DNA from: Vibrio sp. 05-20-BW147 | GTDB taxonomy: Bacteria; Pseudomonadota; Gammaproteobacteria; Enterobacterales; Vibrionaceae | Direction: 5' to 3' | Length of the DNA stretch: 64,000 nucleotides | NCBI RefSeq assembly: GCF_013369385.1 | Contig: NZ_SZTO01000007.1 | Coordinates: 184,390 to 248,389 of the forward strand | Shown: in pieces, positions 25,218 to 33,589 of the stretch | How the letters are laid out: each line of letters starts with the position of its first letter | Position numbering within the stretch: the first letter of the stretch is position 1 | Made by a program: the position numbers and the translations under genes | Notes under the pieces: generated by a model | What the model was told of the DNA's origin: nothing | The model's input: only the letters and a program-made list of their open reading frames with translations | Database searches by the model: none

Positions 25218-27026
25218 TTAAGGCGCAACGAGTTTAGCTAAAAATGCACTGGCTCCAGCTTTTTGGCCCGCTAACCAGACACTTCCATCGTCTGCTTTCA
25301 TTAGCCCACTAAAACGCTCGAGATCTGTAGGCGCAAAGTACTCTGCAATCACCTCGTTATTCGGCGTCGCTTCGGTGAGATACATGAGGCAATCACTGTA
25401 ACAACTTTCTTTCGATTCTTCAGCGTATAGAAAGTTTCCGTTGTCTAACTTAACAACGCCCACCAATACGCGATAAGCATTATTGCTCTCGGTATACCAC
25501 ACAGGCTTAGGAACCGTTTGCTGCGCAGCCAAGTCCGTAGCTGTATCGATCGTGGTTGGAATTCGCTCCCCACAGCTGGTGTATAAGACGTTGTCATAGC
25601 TAAACATACGTTTGCAGGCGTCCATTTCTACAGGACTATAAGCTAAGGTTTTAACCGGATCCGATGTCAGATCGTTATTGGTAAAGCGTTCAACGAGTAC
25701 TCTATTATTTTCACCCAGGGTACCGTTGTCATACCGTACATAGACTCTTTCATTACTCGCGGCCATACTCAGCGGTAAATAGCTTGCGTTAGCAAAATTG
25801 GCTTGACGCAATATGCTACCTGAAGTGATATCCACTTCATAGACGAGACGGTGATCTTGAATAAACAAGGTATCACCAGCCAAGGCAATATGACTTCCCT
25901 GAATAGCATCAATGGCAACAGGCACTGATGTAATCACTGACGCTCTCGGATCCACAAGGTTAGGTTGCATCGTTTTTACGAAGTAATCCTTGTACACATT
26001 TCCGCCATAACCAATCACAAAAATGATTTCACCGGTTGCTTCATCAATAAAGACATCACTCGTCTCATTGTCTGCTTCGTTGTTAATAGGAATCGTGATC
26101 GTCGGGCTGCCATCAACTGGCACGATATTGATTTCAGGGCTGCCATAAAGGTTACTCAACACCACGATCGCATTATAGTAGCTGCTGTATTTAACCTGAT
26201 TTGGCCAACTCGATATGTAGCTGACAGCCTTAGCATCGCTGTATGTCGCTGTCGGTATTGTGGTCGCAACATAGCTCACATCTATTGCTACATTGTCCAC
26301 GCAACCCATTGCTCCACAGAGCTCCATCGTATATCGATGCCCTGCATTCAATTCAGCATCGGTTCTTGAACTAAAACTGTCTTCTTTTACATTACATATC
26401 GCCTTGTCTCTCGCGTCATTGTATGTGCAATAGTTCTTCGACCAACCATCTTGACTAGTAAACGAAACAAGGTTGGATGAGTTTTGGCTAACACCCGTCA
26501 CTGGGATTTCGATGACATATTCAGTGTCGGTTGGCGCGTCTCTTCGCGCTGTCACTTCAACCGATGTATTTACTGATTTGCTGATAGAAGGTGTCGTTAT
26601 GTCAAACTTCACCTGGACATCAGTTGGCGAACCGACGACTTGCTTGGAACAACTTTGGTCATAGCAAAAGTACAAAGTGAGCCGTTCAGAAAATTCACTT
26701 GCCGCGTTGTTAAAAACGATCCCAGCATGTGGTGTTGATCCTATAAGATCGAGGTAAACATCACTAACATTTGTTGATTCAGCTTTGTCACTGCGTACGT
26801 ATAAATAAATAACTTGCGTGGAACCGGGCAGCGTGACATTGAGGGGTATGTCGAGCCAATAGTGTGAATTCGACCCATCAGTGGTTATGGAAAAGCTTGT
26901 CTGTTCCACCGTGATTTTTCCGCCCGTATCTCCGGCTAAGTTGGAACCATCACTGCCTCCACCACCACCGCCGCCACAACCAGAAAGTGCTGCAATTAGC
27001 ACTGATAATCCCCAAAAATGTTTCAT
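25218..27026 (-). CDS. Large lipoprotein with beta-propeller-like C-terminal region
   Basis: Predicted lipoprotein of 602 residues. The signal ends at lipobox LSGC, followed by a flexible run of seven glycines. Residues about 35-250 look like beta-sandwich repeats with paired cysteines (FCYDQSCSK, NYCTYNDARDKAICN, ELCGAMGCVD). Residues about 260-600 contain recurring strands such as AVSYISSWPNQVKYSS, DVFIDEATGEIIFVIG and DDGSVWLAGQK that suggest a propeller. It is inferred to be anchored to a membrane on the outer side of the cell envelope and to take part in binding or surface structure; no family name can be given. It is monocistronic, upstream of a convergent terminator. Confidence 0.72.
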   Translation of the reverse strand: MKHFWGLSVLIAALSGCGGGGGGGSDGSNLAGDTGGKITVEQTSFSITTDGSNSHYWLDIPLNVTLPGSTQVIYLYVRSDKAESTNVSDVYLDLIGSTPHAGIVFNNAASEFSERLTLYFCYDQSCSKQVVGSPTDVQVKFDITTPSISKSVNTSVEVTARRDAPTDTEYVIEIPVTGVSQNSSNLVSFTSQDGWSKNYCTYNDARDKAICNVKEDSFSSRTDAELNAGHRYTMELCGAMGCVDNVAIDVSYVATTIPTATYSDAKAVSYISSWPNQVKYSSYYNAIVVLSNLYGSPEINIVPVDGSPTITIPINNEADNETSDVFIDEATGEIIFVIGYGGNVYKDYFVKTMQPNLVDPRASVITSVPVAIDAIQGSHIALAGDTLFIQDHRLVYEVDITSGSILRQANFANASYLPLSMAASNERVYVRYDNGTLGENNRVLVERFTNNDLTSDPVKTLAYSPVEMDACKRMFSYDNVLYTSCGERIPTTIDTATDLAAQQTVPKPVWYTESNNAYRVLVGVVKLDNGNFLYAEESKESCYSDCLMYLTEATPNNEVIAEYFAPTDLERFSGLMKADDGSVWLAGQKAGASAFLAKLVAP

Positions 27027-27205
27027 GATTAATTCCTCGGATCATTAACTTAGCCAAAGAATGTACTGAAACACGCATGCACCACAATGAAATGACGTAA
27101 TCGCAACTAATAGTGTCGAAGCACTTCACATCACAGAGGAAAAAATTACGAATAAAGAGGAGGTTACATGTTAAAAAACCTCATCTCTCAATTTTCTGAC
27201 AAAAA

Positions 27206-27226
27206 AGAGCCGCAAAAAGCGGCTCT
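27206..27226 (-). terminator. Terminator of guaC
   Basis: 8-bp stem AGAGCCGC/GCGGCTCT, five-base loop, followed on the minus strand by six T. Confidence 0.88.
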
Positions 27227-27255
27227 AGATAGTTTGTAATTTTCGAAGTGTCGGC

Positions 27256-28302
27256 TTACTTCTCTTTACCAAACACGTTGTTCTCTTGCTCAAGAACGCG
27301 GATGAACGTGGTGCGTTTGGTTAGCTCGCGAAGCTCGGCTGCGCCTACGTAAGTACAAGTTGAACGCACGCCACCAAGGATGTCTTGAATGGTGCCGTGA
27401 ACACTGCCACGGTAAGGCAATAGTACGGTTTTTCCTTCCGCTGCTCGGTAGCCTGCAACCCCACCGGAATGCTTGTCCATCGCGCTCTTTGAAGACATGC
27501 CGTAGAATTTCATGTAGCTTTCGCCGTCTTTTAGCACGATTTCACCGCCTGATTCTTCGTGACCAGCGAGCATGCCGCCTAGCATCACGAAATCTGCACC
27601 GCCGCCGAAGGCTTTCGCTACATCGCCAGCACACGCACAGCCACCGTCACCGATAATACGGCCACCAAGACCGTGCGCAGCATCGGCACACTCAATGATG
27701 GCAGAAAGCTGAGGGTAACCAACGCCTGTTTTCACGCGAGTAGTACATACTGAACCTGGGCCGATACCCACTTTAACGATGTCTGCGCCAGCAAGGATCA
27801 ACTCTTCCACCATATCGCCAGTAACGACGTTACCTGCTGAGATCACTTTGTCTGGGAACGCAGCGCGAACTTGCTGAACATATTGTACTAGGTGCTCTGA
27901 ATAGCCGTTGGCGATATCGATACAGATGAAAATCAGCTCATCGGAAAGCGCCATGACATCTTTGGTTTTTTGGAAGTCAGCTTCCGATGTGCCGGTTGAA
28001 ACCATCACTTTGTTCAAGGTTTCGCTGTCAGCGTCTTTGACGAAATCGGCCCAATCTTGAACGGTGTAGTGTTTGTGGATGGCGGTCATTACACCATGCT
28101 GAGAAAGTGCCTTCGCCATTTCGAAGCTGCCCACAGAGTCCATATTGGCGGCGATGACAGGCACGCCAGACCATTGACGACCACTATGTTTGAATGTAAA
28201 CTCGCGGGTTAAATTTACTTGAGAACGGCTTTTCAGGGTAGAACGTTTCGGGCGAAACAGGACATCTTTAAAACCTAACTTAAGTTCTTGTTCGATACGC
28301 AT
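27256..28302 (-). CDS. guaC: GMP reductase
   Basis: Cytosolic purine-salvage enzyme of 348 codons including stop that converts GMP to IMP with NADPH and releases ammonia. The IMPDH/GMPR TIM barrel is clear: [16 protein letters not shown], the catalytic loop [18 protein letters not shown] with the nucleophilic cysteine near residue 186, and the phosphate-binding motif [17 protein letters not shown]; there are no CBS domains, as expected for GuaC. The ATG at 28302 is preceded by AAGGA and starts the conserved [15 protein letters not shown]; an in-frame start 57 bases upstream would lie inside the leader hairpin region. The leader carries two hairpins with the same loop sequence and a promoter (separate entries). 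Confidence 0.95.
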   Translation of the reverse strand: MRIEQELKLGFKDVLFRPKRSTLKSRSQVNLTREFTFKHSGRQWSGVPVIAANMDSVGSFEMAKALSQHGVMTAIHKHYTVQDWADFVKDADSETLNKVMVSTGTSEADFQKTKDVMALSDELIFICIDIANGYSEHLVQYVQQVRAAFPDKVISAGNVVTGDMVEELILAGADIVKVGIGPGSVCTTRVKTGVGYPQLSAIIECADAAHGLGGRIIGDGGCACAGDVAKAFGGGADFVMLGGMLAGHEESGGEIVLKDGESYMKFYGMSSKSAMDKHSGGVAGYRAAEGKTVLLPYRGSVHGTIQDILGGVRSTCTYVGAAELRELTKRTTFIRVLEQENNVFGKEK

Positions 28303-28350
28303 TGTGTAATTCCTTGATTCATAACTTGTATGTGTCATCGCAGAGTGCGT

Positions 28351-28378
28351 AGTAACCAAGTTGGCAGACGAGGTTACT
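28351..28378 (-). promoter_or_regulatory. Second hairpin of the guaC leader
   Basis: Perfect 7-bp stem AGTAACC/GGTTACT enclosing a 14-base loop containing GTTGGCAGACG (28360-28370, plus strand). The same 11 bases form the loop region of the promoter-proximal hairpin. It lies 50-76 bases before the guaC start codon. Confidence 0.6.
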
Positions 28379-28391
28379 GTTCTTCGGACAC

Positions 28392-28426
28392 AAAAAAACC
28401 GGAGCGTTGGCAGACGCTCCGGTTTT
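28392..28426 (-). terminator. Terminator-like hairpin at the 5' end of the guaC transcript
   Basis: 13-bp perfect stem (28395-28407 with 28414-28426) and 6-base loop; on the minus strand it ends in seven T. Because the predicted transcription start falls at its first bases, it would act as an immediate attenuator or a 5'-protecting stem for guaC. It could alternatively terminate an upstream minus-strand transcript. Confidence 0.65.
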
Positions 28427-28430
28427 CAGC

Positions 28431-28458
28431 ATTATAGGTCGCGATTTTTTTTCGACAA
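28431..28458 (-). promoter_or_regulatory. guaC promoter
   Basis: Minus strand: -35 TTGTCG (28458-28453), 16-base spacer, consensus -10 TATAAT (28436-28431). The start is predicted near 28424. Confidence 0.65.
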
Positions 28459-28575
28459 GTCTGATTTTTTAAATTTTTTTGTGCTACCATCGCAGAGATT
28501 CCATACCCACTCCCCCTGATTTCTCTCTTAATTTCTTTTTTATCTTTTAATTCATACCTTTAGTTAAGAAACCGT

Positions 28576-28591
28576 TCGCAAACGCTTGCGC
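28576..28591. promoter_or_regulatory. PurR-like palindrome
   Basis: TCGCAAACGCTTGCGC closely resembles the enterobacterial PurR operator (ACGCAAACGTTTGCGT). It lies between divergent guaC and an outer-membrane gene, about 120 bases upstream of the guaC -35. Which promoter it controls, if any, is open. Confidence 0.45.
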
Positions 28592-28804
28592 AATGCTTTG
28601 GCTATTTGTTCACCCATGTCCGTTTTTTTCTCAAGATGTGACCTAAACGAGGTGGTCGCTGCCTATCAACCTTCTCACTTTTTTGTTAACCCTCCTAAAC
28701 TTTTACTATGAAAAGCGGACTGTTTTTTGCTTAGTAAGGTATTAAGGAATAAACAAGGAACACTTTTGCCGCTCGGCAATTGAACAACAAAGGCAGTGTC
28801 GACT

Positions 28805-29356
28805 ATGAAAAAACTCTCTGTAATTACGCTGACATTTTTGACTGCGCTTCCTTCTGCGGTCTATGCAAAAGGGGAAGTGGGTACCATGTACACTAACGTC
28901 GGCGCGACAATGGTGAACAATGGCAATCAACAAGAGCTCGCTTATTTTTTCCAAGTGGGTTACAACCATCGCATTACCGATTTCCTTTCTGCTGATGTGA
29001 GTTACAAAAAGGTGGAGACGGTCAACGGCAGTGTGGCGGCAAACTCAAAAGATTTTGTACAAACTTATGATGCTTATGGTTTGGGTTTAAGAGTCGATCA
29101 ACACCTAGGCCCGCTGAGTGTTTACGGTAAGGCTGGGGCAAGTTATATCCAGTCAGAGCTTACCAAGTGGAATGCAATCACATCGACTGAGCAAACCACT
29201 ACCGATGACAGCTTTAAACCTTATGCCAGTGCAGGGGTGAGCTTAGCCTCCCCATTTGACCAACGCTTAACGCTAGATGCTGCTGTCACTTACCAGATGC
29301 TACCGAATGATGAGCATGCAACCTCCGTCAGTGCGGGTGTTCGCTACTCCTTTTAG
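28805..29356 (+). CDS. Small outer-membrane beta-barrel protein (OmpX/Ail-like)
   Basis: Exported protein of 183 residues. A signal peptide (cleavage near PSAVYA) is followed by about eight amphipathic strands, for example AYFFQVGYNHRITDFLSADV, LSVYGKAGASYIQ and the terminal strand SVSAGVRYSF ending in Phe, the usual BAM signal. Size and pattern fit the eight-stranded Ail/OmpX or OmpA-barrel-like porin group; the function is unknown. The ATG at 28805 is preferred to a GTG three codons upstream. The leader region contains a PurR-like palindrome about 215 bases upstream. Confidence 0.78.
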   Translation: MKKLSVITLTFLTALPSAVYAKGEVGTMYTNVGATMVNNGNQQELAYFFQVGYNHRITDFLSADVSYKKVETVNGSVAANSKDFVQTYDAYGLGLRVDQHLGPLSVYGKAGASYIQSELTKWNAITSTEQTTTDDSFKPYASAGVSLASPFDQRLTLDAAVTYQMLPNDEHATSVSAGVRYSF

Positions 29357-29424
29357 TCGCCAAAAGTAAGCGGCGATTTTTATTGTGAATAGTAAACTTC
29401 AAACACATGATGGGCAGGAAAAAA

Positions 29425-29450
29425 CAATGCCAGCGATGGCGCTGGCATTG
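29425..29450 (-). terminator. Terminator of the acyltransferase gene
   Basis: 11-bp perfect stem CAATGCCAGCG/CGCTGGCATTG with ATGG loop. The minus strand continues with a T-run. Confidence 0.88.
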
Positions 29451-29471
29451 GTTGTTTACAGCGGGTTGATG

Positions 29472-30587
29472 CTACTTGTTATTACACGGGTTGGCATAGC
29501 TTGCAACCAGGTGATGCTGTGCTCCTTCCGGAAGCTGCTCAAGCTTCATTTTTAAAGACGCACGCACCGCTGGGGCTATCGAGTCATCATCATGACCAGC
29601 TGCTAGCTTATTGATCGGGTAAAGATGGTAGTTAGCATGGATTTGTCGGTCAATCTCTTCCGCTAACGCTTCTGGTGTCTCAAAATCACTTTCGATTAGA
29701 TCACCAAACGCAACCTGCACACGACCTTTGTAGCCAACAATGCCTTGAATAATGCTTTCAATATCCTCAAATTCGCCTTTTTTATAGCTACCATTGCTCG
29801 CTTTTTCAAACAGCTCTTTCGCTTTGGCAATATCACAAGGATCATTTTCATACGAAATGGAAACAGGCACGATTTTGAGCGACTTCATGTAGTCTGCGAA
29901 GCTCACTTTTTGCTTGCGCCCTTCGACATGGAACATTTTCAAAATCGCTGGGTCAGTAAAATCATTACCATCCTTTGCTCGTCCTTCTTTTTGCGCAATC
30001 CAAATCGAGTTCCCTGTTTCAAGCGAATGCTTGATATAGGAAGAAAGTTGTCCAAGCACTTTCATCATTTCTCGTGGCGCTTTGACTGAACGTTTGACTA
30101 TAAAGCTCTTGTTGAGCTTCATTAGCTCTGTTGCACAAGGTTTTTTTAGCAGATTGTCACCAATCGCGATACGCACTGTCTTGTGACCATGAGTGAACAA
30201 GCCATAGTTCACGAGCGCTGGGTCCATTGCGATATCACGGTGATTACAGATAAACAAATAGGCGCTCTGTTTATCTAGCTTCTCTAAACCGGTATAAGTT
30301 ACCCCATCTGTTGTTGTTTTAAGTGTCTGTTCAAGATACTTCTTTACCACCTGCTGGATCGCTTCTACCGAATCTAGGCTACGCCATTTTCTTCTGAGAT
30401 AGAATTTAAGGAATGGTGCGACAAGCCCCCTGAACCACGAAGCACTGTTGGGATAACGATGTTGTAATATTGCACTGATAAATTCATCATCGTGCACCAA
30501 ACGTTCCAGTGCAGCAGGAATCTCGTCATCGTTGTAAGGGCGAATCTCTTTATAAGGATCAATGTTGTCTGTCATTATTTTTGTCAT
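29472..30587 (-). CDS. 1-acyl-sn-glycerol-3-phosphate acyltransferase-type protein
   Basis: Acyltransferase-like protein of about 371 residues, longer than PlsC (about 245). The catalytic motif CNHRDIAMD (H-x4-D) is near residue 125, the glycerophosphate-binding KKPCATELMKLNKSFIVKR segment follows, and a third motif IAQKEGRAKDGND replaces the usual FPEGTRS. It probably transfers acyl chains to a lysophospholipid or another lipid at the inner membrane. None of the candidate starts (ATG 30587, ATG 30575, GTG 30605) has a clear ribosome site; 30587 is a compromise. It is transcribed alone and ends in a strong terminator. Confidence 0.78.
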   Translation of the reverse strand: MTKIMTDNIDPYKEIRPYNDDEIPAALERLVHDDEFISAILQHRYPNSASWFRGLVAPFLKFYLRRKWRSLDSVEAIQQVVKKYLEQTLKTTTDGVTYTGLEKLDKQSAYLFICNHRDIAMDPALVNYGLFTHGHKTVRIAIGDNLLKKPCATELMKLNKSFIVKRSVKAPREMMKVLGQLSSYIKHSLETGNSIWIAQKEGRAKDGNDFTDPAILKMFHVEGRKQKVSFADYMKSLKIVPVSISYENDPCDIAKAKELFEKASNGSYKKGEFEDIESIIQGIVGYKGRVQVAFGDLIESDFETPEALAEEIDRQIHANYHLYPINKLAAGHDDDSIAPAVRASLKMKLEQLPEGAQHHLVASYANPCNNK

Positions 30588-30805
30588 GTTGAAAAAAACT
30601 GGCACATTCTACGCATTGTTCGCGATACTCGCAGCTAACTTAGCCTTTGTTTTAACAAGGTCATACCAGTGAACTCACAAATATGACAAATTGTGCCTCA
30701 ATTCTTTCCCTTTCTACGCAAGATAGCGCCATATCCTTCTCGCAATAGTTGGCTTTTGCGACGCTAGGCGGTAACCTTAGCGCCCCAAGATTTGAGGTAC
30801 CCTAC

Positions 30806-31411
30806 ATGAACTACGCGATTGAGTTTAAACGCGAGACTTTTAGCCATTTAACTGCAATGGCGAGAAAACGCTCCTTAAAACACAAGTGGTTGCTTGTCCG
30901 CTCTGGTTTAGCATTAATCAAAATGGGCAAACACGAATTTGGCCTAGAAACGGGTCAATCATTCTGGATTCCTCAAAACAGCCTGTGTTCACTTACCCTA
31001 CTGCCAGGCTCAACTCTTGATGGCTGCTCTATTTCGCTCCGTGTCGGTGAAAGATTCCCACAAAGCGCTGGATATATTACGTTGTCCCCCTTGGCTCTTG
31101 CACTTTTCGATGAACTCCCTAAACATCCAGCGCGCAGTGACGCACAGTTGGAGATACTCGCGGTATTGAAACGTGAAGCACTGCAGTTAAAGCCTGTGTT
31201 TGAACACACCCCACTCAGCGACAAACTAAGTGGTTGGACGCCCAATTCAGAAGCTCTTGATAGGGAACTGCATCTCGCATTATTAGCCAGAGAAGCACAA
31301 AAACGAGCTTTGTCGGGAGGAAAGAAAGCACAGATCGTCGAGGATTTTTTTGATGGAAATGAAGAACAATGCGACCTCATTTGCCAAATGCTGCTCGGGC
31401 AAACTCTCTAA
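30806..31411 (+). CDS. AraC-like cupin-domain protein without HTH
   Basis: Cytosolic protein of 201 residues. Its N-terminal half resembles the sugar-sensing cupin of AraC-family regulators (LLVRSGLALIKMGKHEFGLETGQSFWIPQNSLCSLTLLPG), but where the double helix-turn-helix should follow there is only a short helical tail (LALLAREAQKRALSGGKKAQ). It may therefore be a truncated regulator or a stand-alone sensor. GAGGTA precedes the ATG at 30806. It is divergent from the acyltransferase gene and convergent with the periplasmic protein gene. Confidence 0.6.
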   Translation: MNYAIEFKRETFSHLTAMARKRSLKHKWLLVRSGLALIKMGKHEFGLETGQSFWIPQNSLCSLTLLPGSTLDGCSISLRVGERFPQSAGYITLSPLALALFDELPKHPARSDAQLEILAVLKREALQLKPVFEHTPLSDKLSGWTPNSEALDRELHLALLAREAQKRALSGGKKAQIVEDFFDGNEEQCDLICQMLLGQTL

Positions 31412-31424
31412 TTCCCTATTGAAA

Positions 31425-31457
31425 ACAAAGACGCCAGCATTGAGCTGGCGTCTTTGT
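31425..31457. terminator. Bidirectional terminator
   Basis: 14-bp perfect stem ACAAAGACGCCAGC/GCTGGCGTCTTTGT with ATTGA loop between convergent genes. Confidence 0.88.
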
Positions 31458-31472
31458 ATGAAATCAAGTGTT

Positions 31473-31952
31473 CTAAAATGGGACTTCTATCTGCATCATA
31501 AGATCCGCTTCTTGGGCATCATGCCAACGATAGTCGAAACGCATTCTCGGCTCCCCCGCCTTTTTATCACCAAAGCCTAAGCTAAACATCACACCATGGC
31601 TCTTGAGCCACTCTTCTGTGGTCATTTTTGCAACTTGATTTTCTAATTCATCGGGTAACCAAAAACCAAGGCCAAAATGTTTATCGGAGAGACTTTGTGA
31701 TAGCACTGGGTTATCTTTAGGCTTCATAGCCCATTCATCCCAATAGTCCTGACGCGATTCTACTTTTTCTTTATTCCACCAAGCTATTGCGTTATCTCGC
31801 AAAAAGCTCAACTTCTCTTCTAAGGTAGTACACACTTCAAATTCGTTGTCTGGCAGCATAATTGAACGCTCCTCTAGCAACGCACACGACGCAGCCGCTT
31901 GCCCGGCAAACAGCATTGATACGAAGCAACATAGGAGTGTTTTCTTAAGCAT
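31473..31952 (-). CDS. Periplasmic protein of unknown function
   Basis: Exported protein of 159 residues: signal peptide with core LLCCFVSMLFAG, cleavage likely after GQAAA, then a domain with two conserved-looking cysteines (SCALLEE, FEVCTTLEE) that may pair. The C-terminal half (FGLGFWLPDELENQVAKMTT, MFSLGFGDKKAGEPRMRFDY) is mixed alpha/beta. No family is recognised. It starts 20 bases after the stop of the nadD-like gene on the same strand, so it is probably its operon partner. Confidence 0.7.
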   Translation of the reverse strand: MLKKTLLCCFVSMLFAGQAAASCALLEERSIMLPDNEFEVCTTLEEKLSFLRDNAIAWWNKEKVESRQDYWDEWAMKPKDNPVLSQSLSDKHFGLGFWLPDELENQVAKMTTEEWLKSHGVMFSLGFGDKKAGEPRMRFDYRWHDAQEADLMMQIEVPF

Positions 31953-31972
31953 ACTAGTCAGACCTCTTAGAA

Positions 31973-32497
31973 CTAAGGAATTGTCTTATAGAACTGTTTA
32001 TCGATCAATAATTTTCTCACGCTAGGTGTGGTTAAATGGGATATATCCCCATCCAGATCAATAGCTGTCCGAATATCTGTGCTTCGGATGAACACTTTTT
32101 CTGGACAGGCCATTACCGACCAAGTTTGTAAAATGTCTTCCGCACGGTAGAAATGAGCGAACTTAAAAAAATTATCTGGACCAATCACAAAGGTGATATC
32201 GGCTTCCGGATAGATTTCTTGAATCCGATTGAGTAGTGCGAACGTTGTGACACTTTCTCCGGGTTGGTACAACTCTTGCTCAAAACTTGAGCGTCGTACA
32301 TTCAACAACGATAAATCTTGAATAAAGGCATCCAACAACATGCACCGCATTGGGTAATCGAGCATTTCTTTGCCCCAAGCATGGGCAATCGCAGGCTCTA
32401 AAAGCACTAGGTCAAAATGGGAAAGTGATTCGATAACACTACGGTGACCGAGACTAGGAGGATTAAAAGCGCTGCCAAATACGGCGATTTTCAACAT
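31973..32497 (-). CDS. Nicotinate-nucleotide adenylyltransferase-like protein
   Basis: Cytosolic nucleotidyltransferase of 174 residues. It carries the (H/T)xGH motif as NPPSLGH within the N-terminal KIAVFGSAFNPPSLGH, and FIRSTDIR matches the C-terminal ISSTxIR motif of NadD/NMNAT. It is shorter than classical NadD (about 213 residues) and is probably a paralogue. Adenylation of NaMN or NMN is the expected reaction. Its divergent neighbour is nadE, the next enzyme in NAD synthesis, with a shared 149-bp control region, which supports the call. Confidence 0.82.
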   Translation of the reverse strand: MLKIAVFGSAFNPPSLGHRSVIESLSHFDLVLLEPAIAHAWGKEMLDYPMRCMLLDAFIQDLSLLNVRRSSFEQELYQPGESVTTFALLNRIQEIYPEADITFVIGPDNFFKFAHFYRAEDILQTWSVMACPEKVFIRSTDIRTAIDLDGDISHLTTPSVRKLLIDKQFYKTIP

Positions 32498-32646
32498 AAA
32501 TGGTATTTACTCGAGTCAGAGAGTTTTCTATTAAAACGAATCGGGTATGATACTACCAGTCACAGTAAATTTGTAATACCAGCCTTGATATTTGTGCCTT
32601 TGGCGACATTTAAGCTGGGTTTAGCTTGCAGGAAAAGGAACCCGAA

Positions 32647-33477
32647 ATGGAACAACTCATCCGCGATGAAATGCGTGTGCTTCCAACCATCGACCCTCAA
32701 TTTGAAATTGAACGCCGCGTCGCTTTCATCAAAAAGAAGCTGCTTGAATCAGGCTGTAAATCGCTTGTTCTTGGTATCAGTGGTGGCGTCGATTCAACCA
32801 CGTGTGGCCGTCTCGCTCAGGTTGCTGTGGATCAACTCAACCAAGAATCGAACAGCAATACCTATCAGTTTGTCGCTGTTCGTTTGCCCTATGGCGAGCA
32901 AAAAGACGAAGAAGAAGCGCAACTTGCTCTATCGTTTATCCAACCAACGCATTCTGTTTCCGTCAACATTAAAGCCGGTGTCGATGGCTTACATGCGGCT
33001 TCTCATGTTGCGTTAGAGGGGACTGGTCTTATCCCACAAGATGCAGCCAAAGTCGACTTCGTTAAAGGTAACGTCAAAGCACGCGCTCGTATGGTGGCTC
33101 AGTATGAAATTGCTGGTTATGTGGGTGGCCTAGTACTCGGTACCGACCATTCTGCAGAAAACATCACGGGTTTTTACACCAAGTTCGGTGATGGCGCTTG
33201 CGACTTAGCCCCACTGTTTGGTTTGAGTAAACGTCAGGTTCGTCTTGTCGCAGAAACGCTTGGAGCACCAGAACTTTTGGTTAAAAAGGTACCGACGGCA
33301 GACCTAGAAGAGCTGGCACCACAAAAAGCCGATGAAGATGCGCTGAATCTGACCTACGAACAGATTGATGATTTCTTGGAAGGCAAACCCGTCTCTGAAG
33401 CCGTCAGTGCGCGTCTAGTGAGTATTTACAAAGCCACGCAACACAAACGCCAACCTATTCCTACTATCTACGATTAA
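32647..33477 (+). CDS. nadE: NH3-dependent NAD+ synthetase
   Basis: Cytosolic enzyme of 276 residues that amidates deamido-NAD with ammonia and ATP, the last step of NAD synthesis. The PP-loop [15 protein letters not shown] is near residue 45; [29 protein letters not shown] and the C-terminal [18 protein letters not shown] are characteristic of NadE. Length fits the ammonia-dependent form without a glutaminase domain. The ATG at 32647 has AGGAAAAGG upstream and starts the conserved region; an earlier in-frame start is unlikely. It is divergent from the nadD-like gene and ends in a long perfect terminator. Confidence 0.95.
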   Translation: MEQLIRDEMRVLPTIDPQFEIERRVAFIKKKLLESGCKSLVLGISGGVDSTTCGRLAQVAVDQLNQESNSNTYQFVAVRLPYGEQKDEEEAQLALSFIQPTHSVSVNIKAGVDGLHAASHVALEGTGLIPQDAAKVDFVKGNVKARARMVAQYEIAGYVGGLVLGTDHSAENITGFYTKFGDGACDLAPLFGLSKRQVRLVAETLGAPELLVKKVPTADLEELAPQKADEDALNLTYEQIDDFLEGKPVSEAVSARLVSIYKATQHKRQPIPTIYD

Positions 33478-33530
33478 TCGAGTTTACGATTCACCAAGCT
33501 CCATGCGAAGTGAGCTTAGAAATCGAGATA

Positions 33531-33565
33531 AAACAATGACCTCGCTTAAAGCGAGGTCATTGTTT
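33531..33565. terminator. Bidirectional terminator after nadE
   Basis: 15-bp perfect stem AAACAATGACCTCGC (33531-33545) with its complement at 33551-33565 and a TTAAA loop. Confidence 0.9.
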
Positions 33566-33589
33566 CTGGCTTACTTAATCTAAGCGTCG

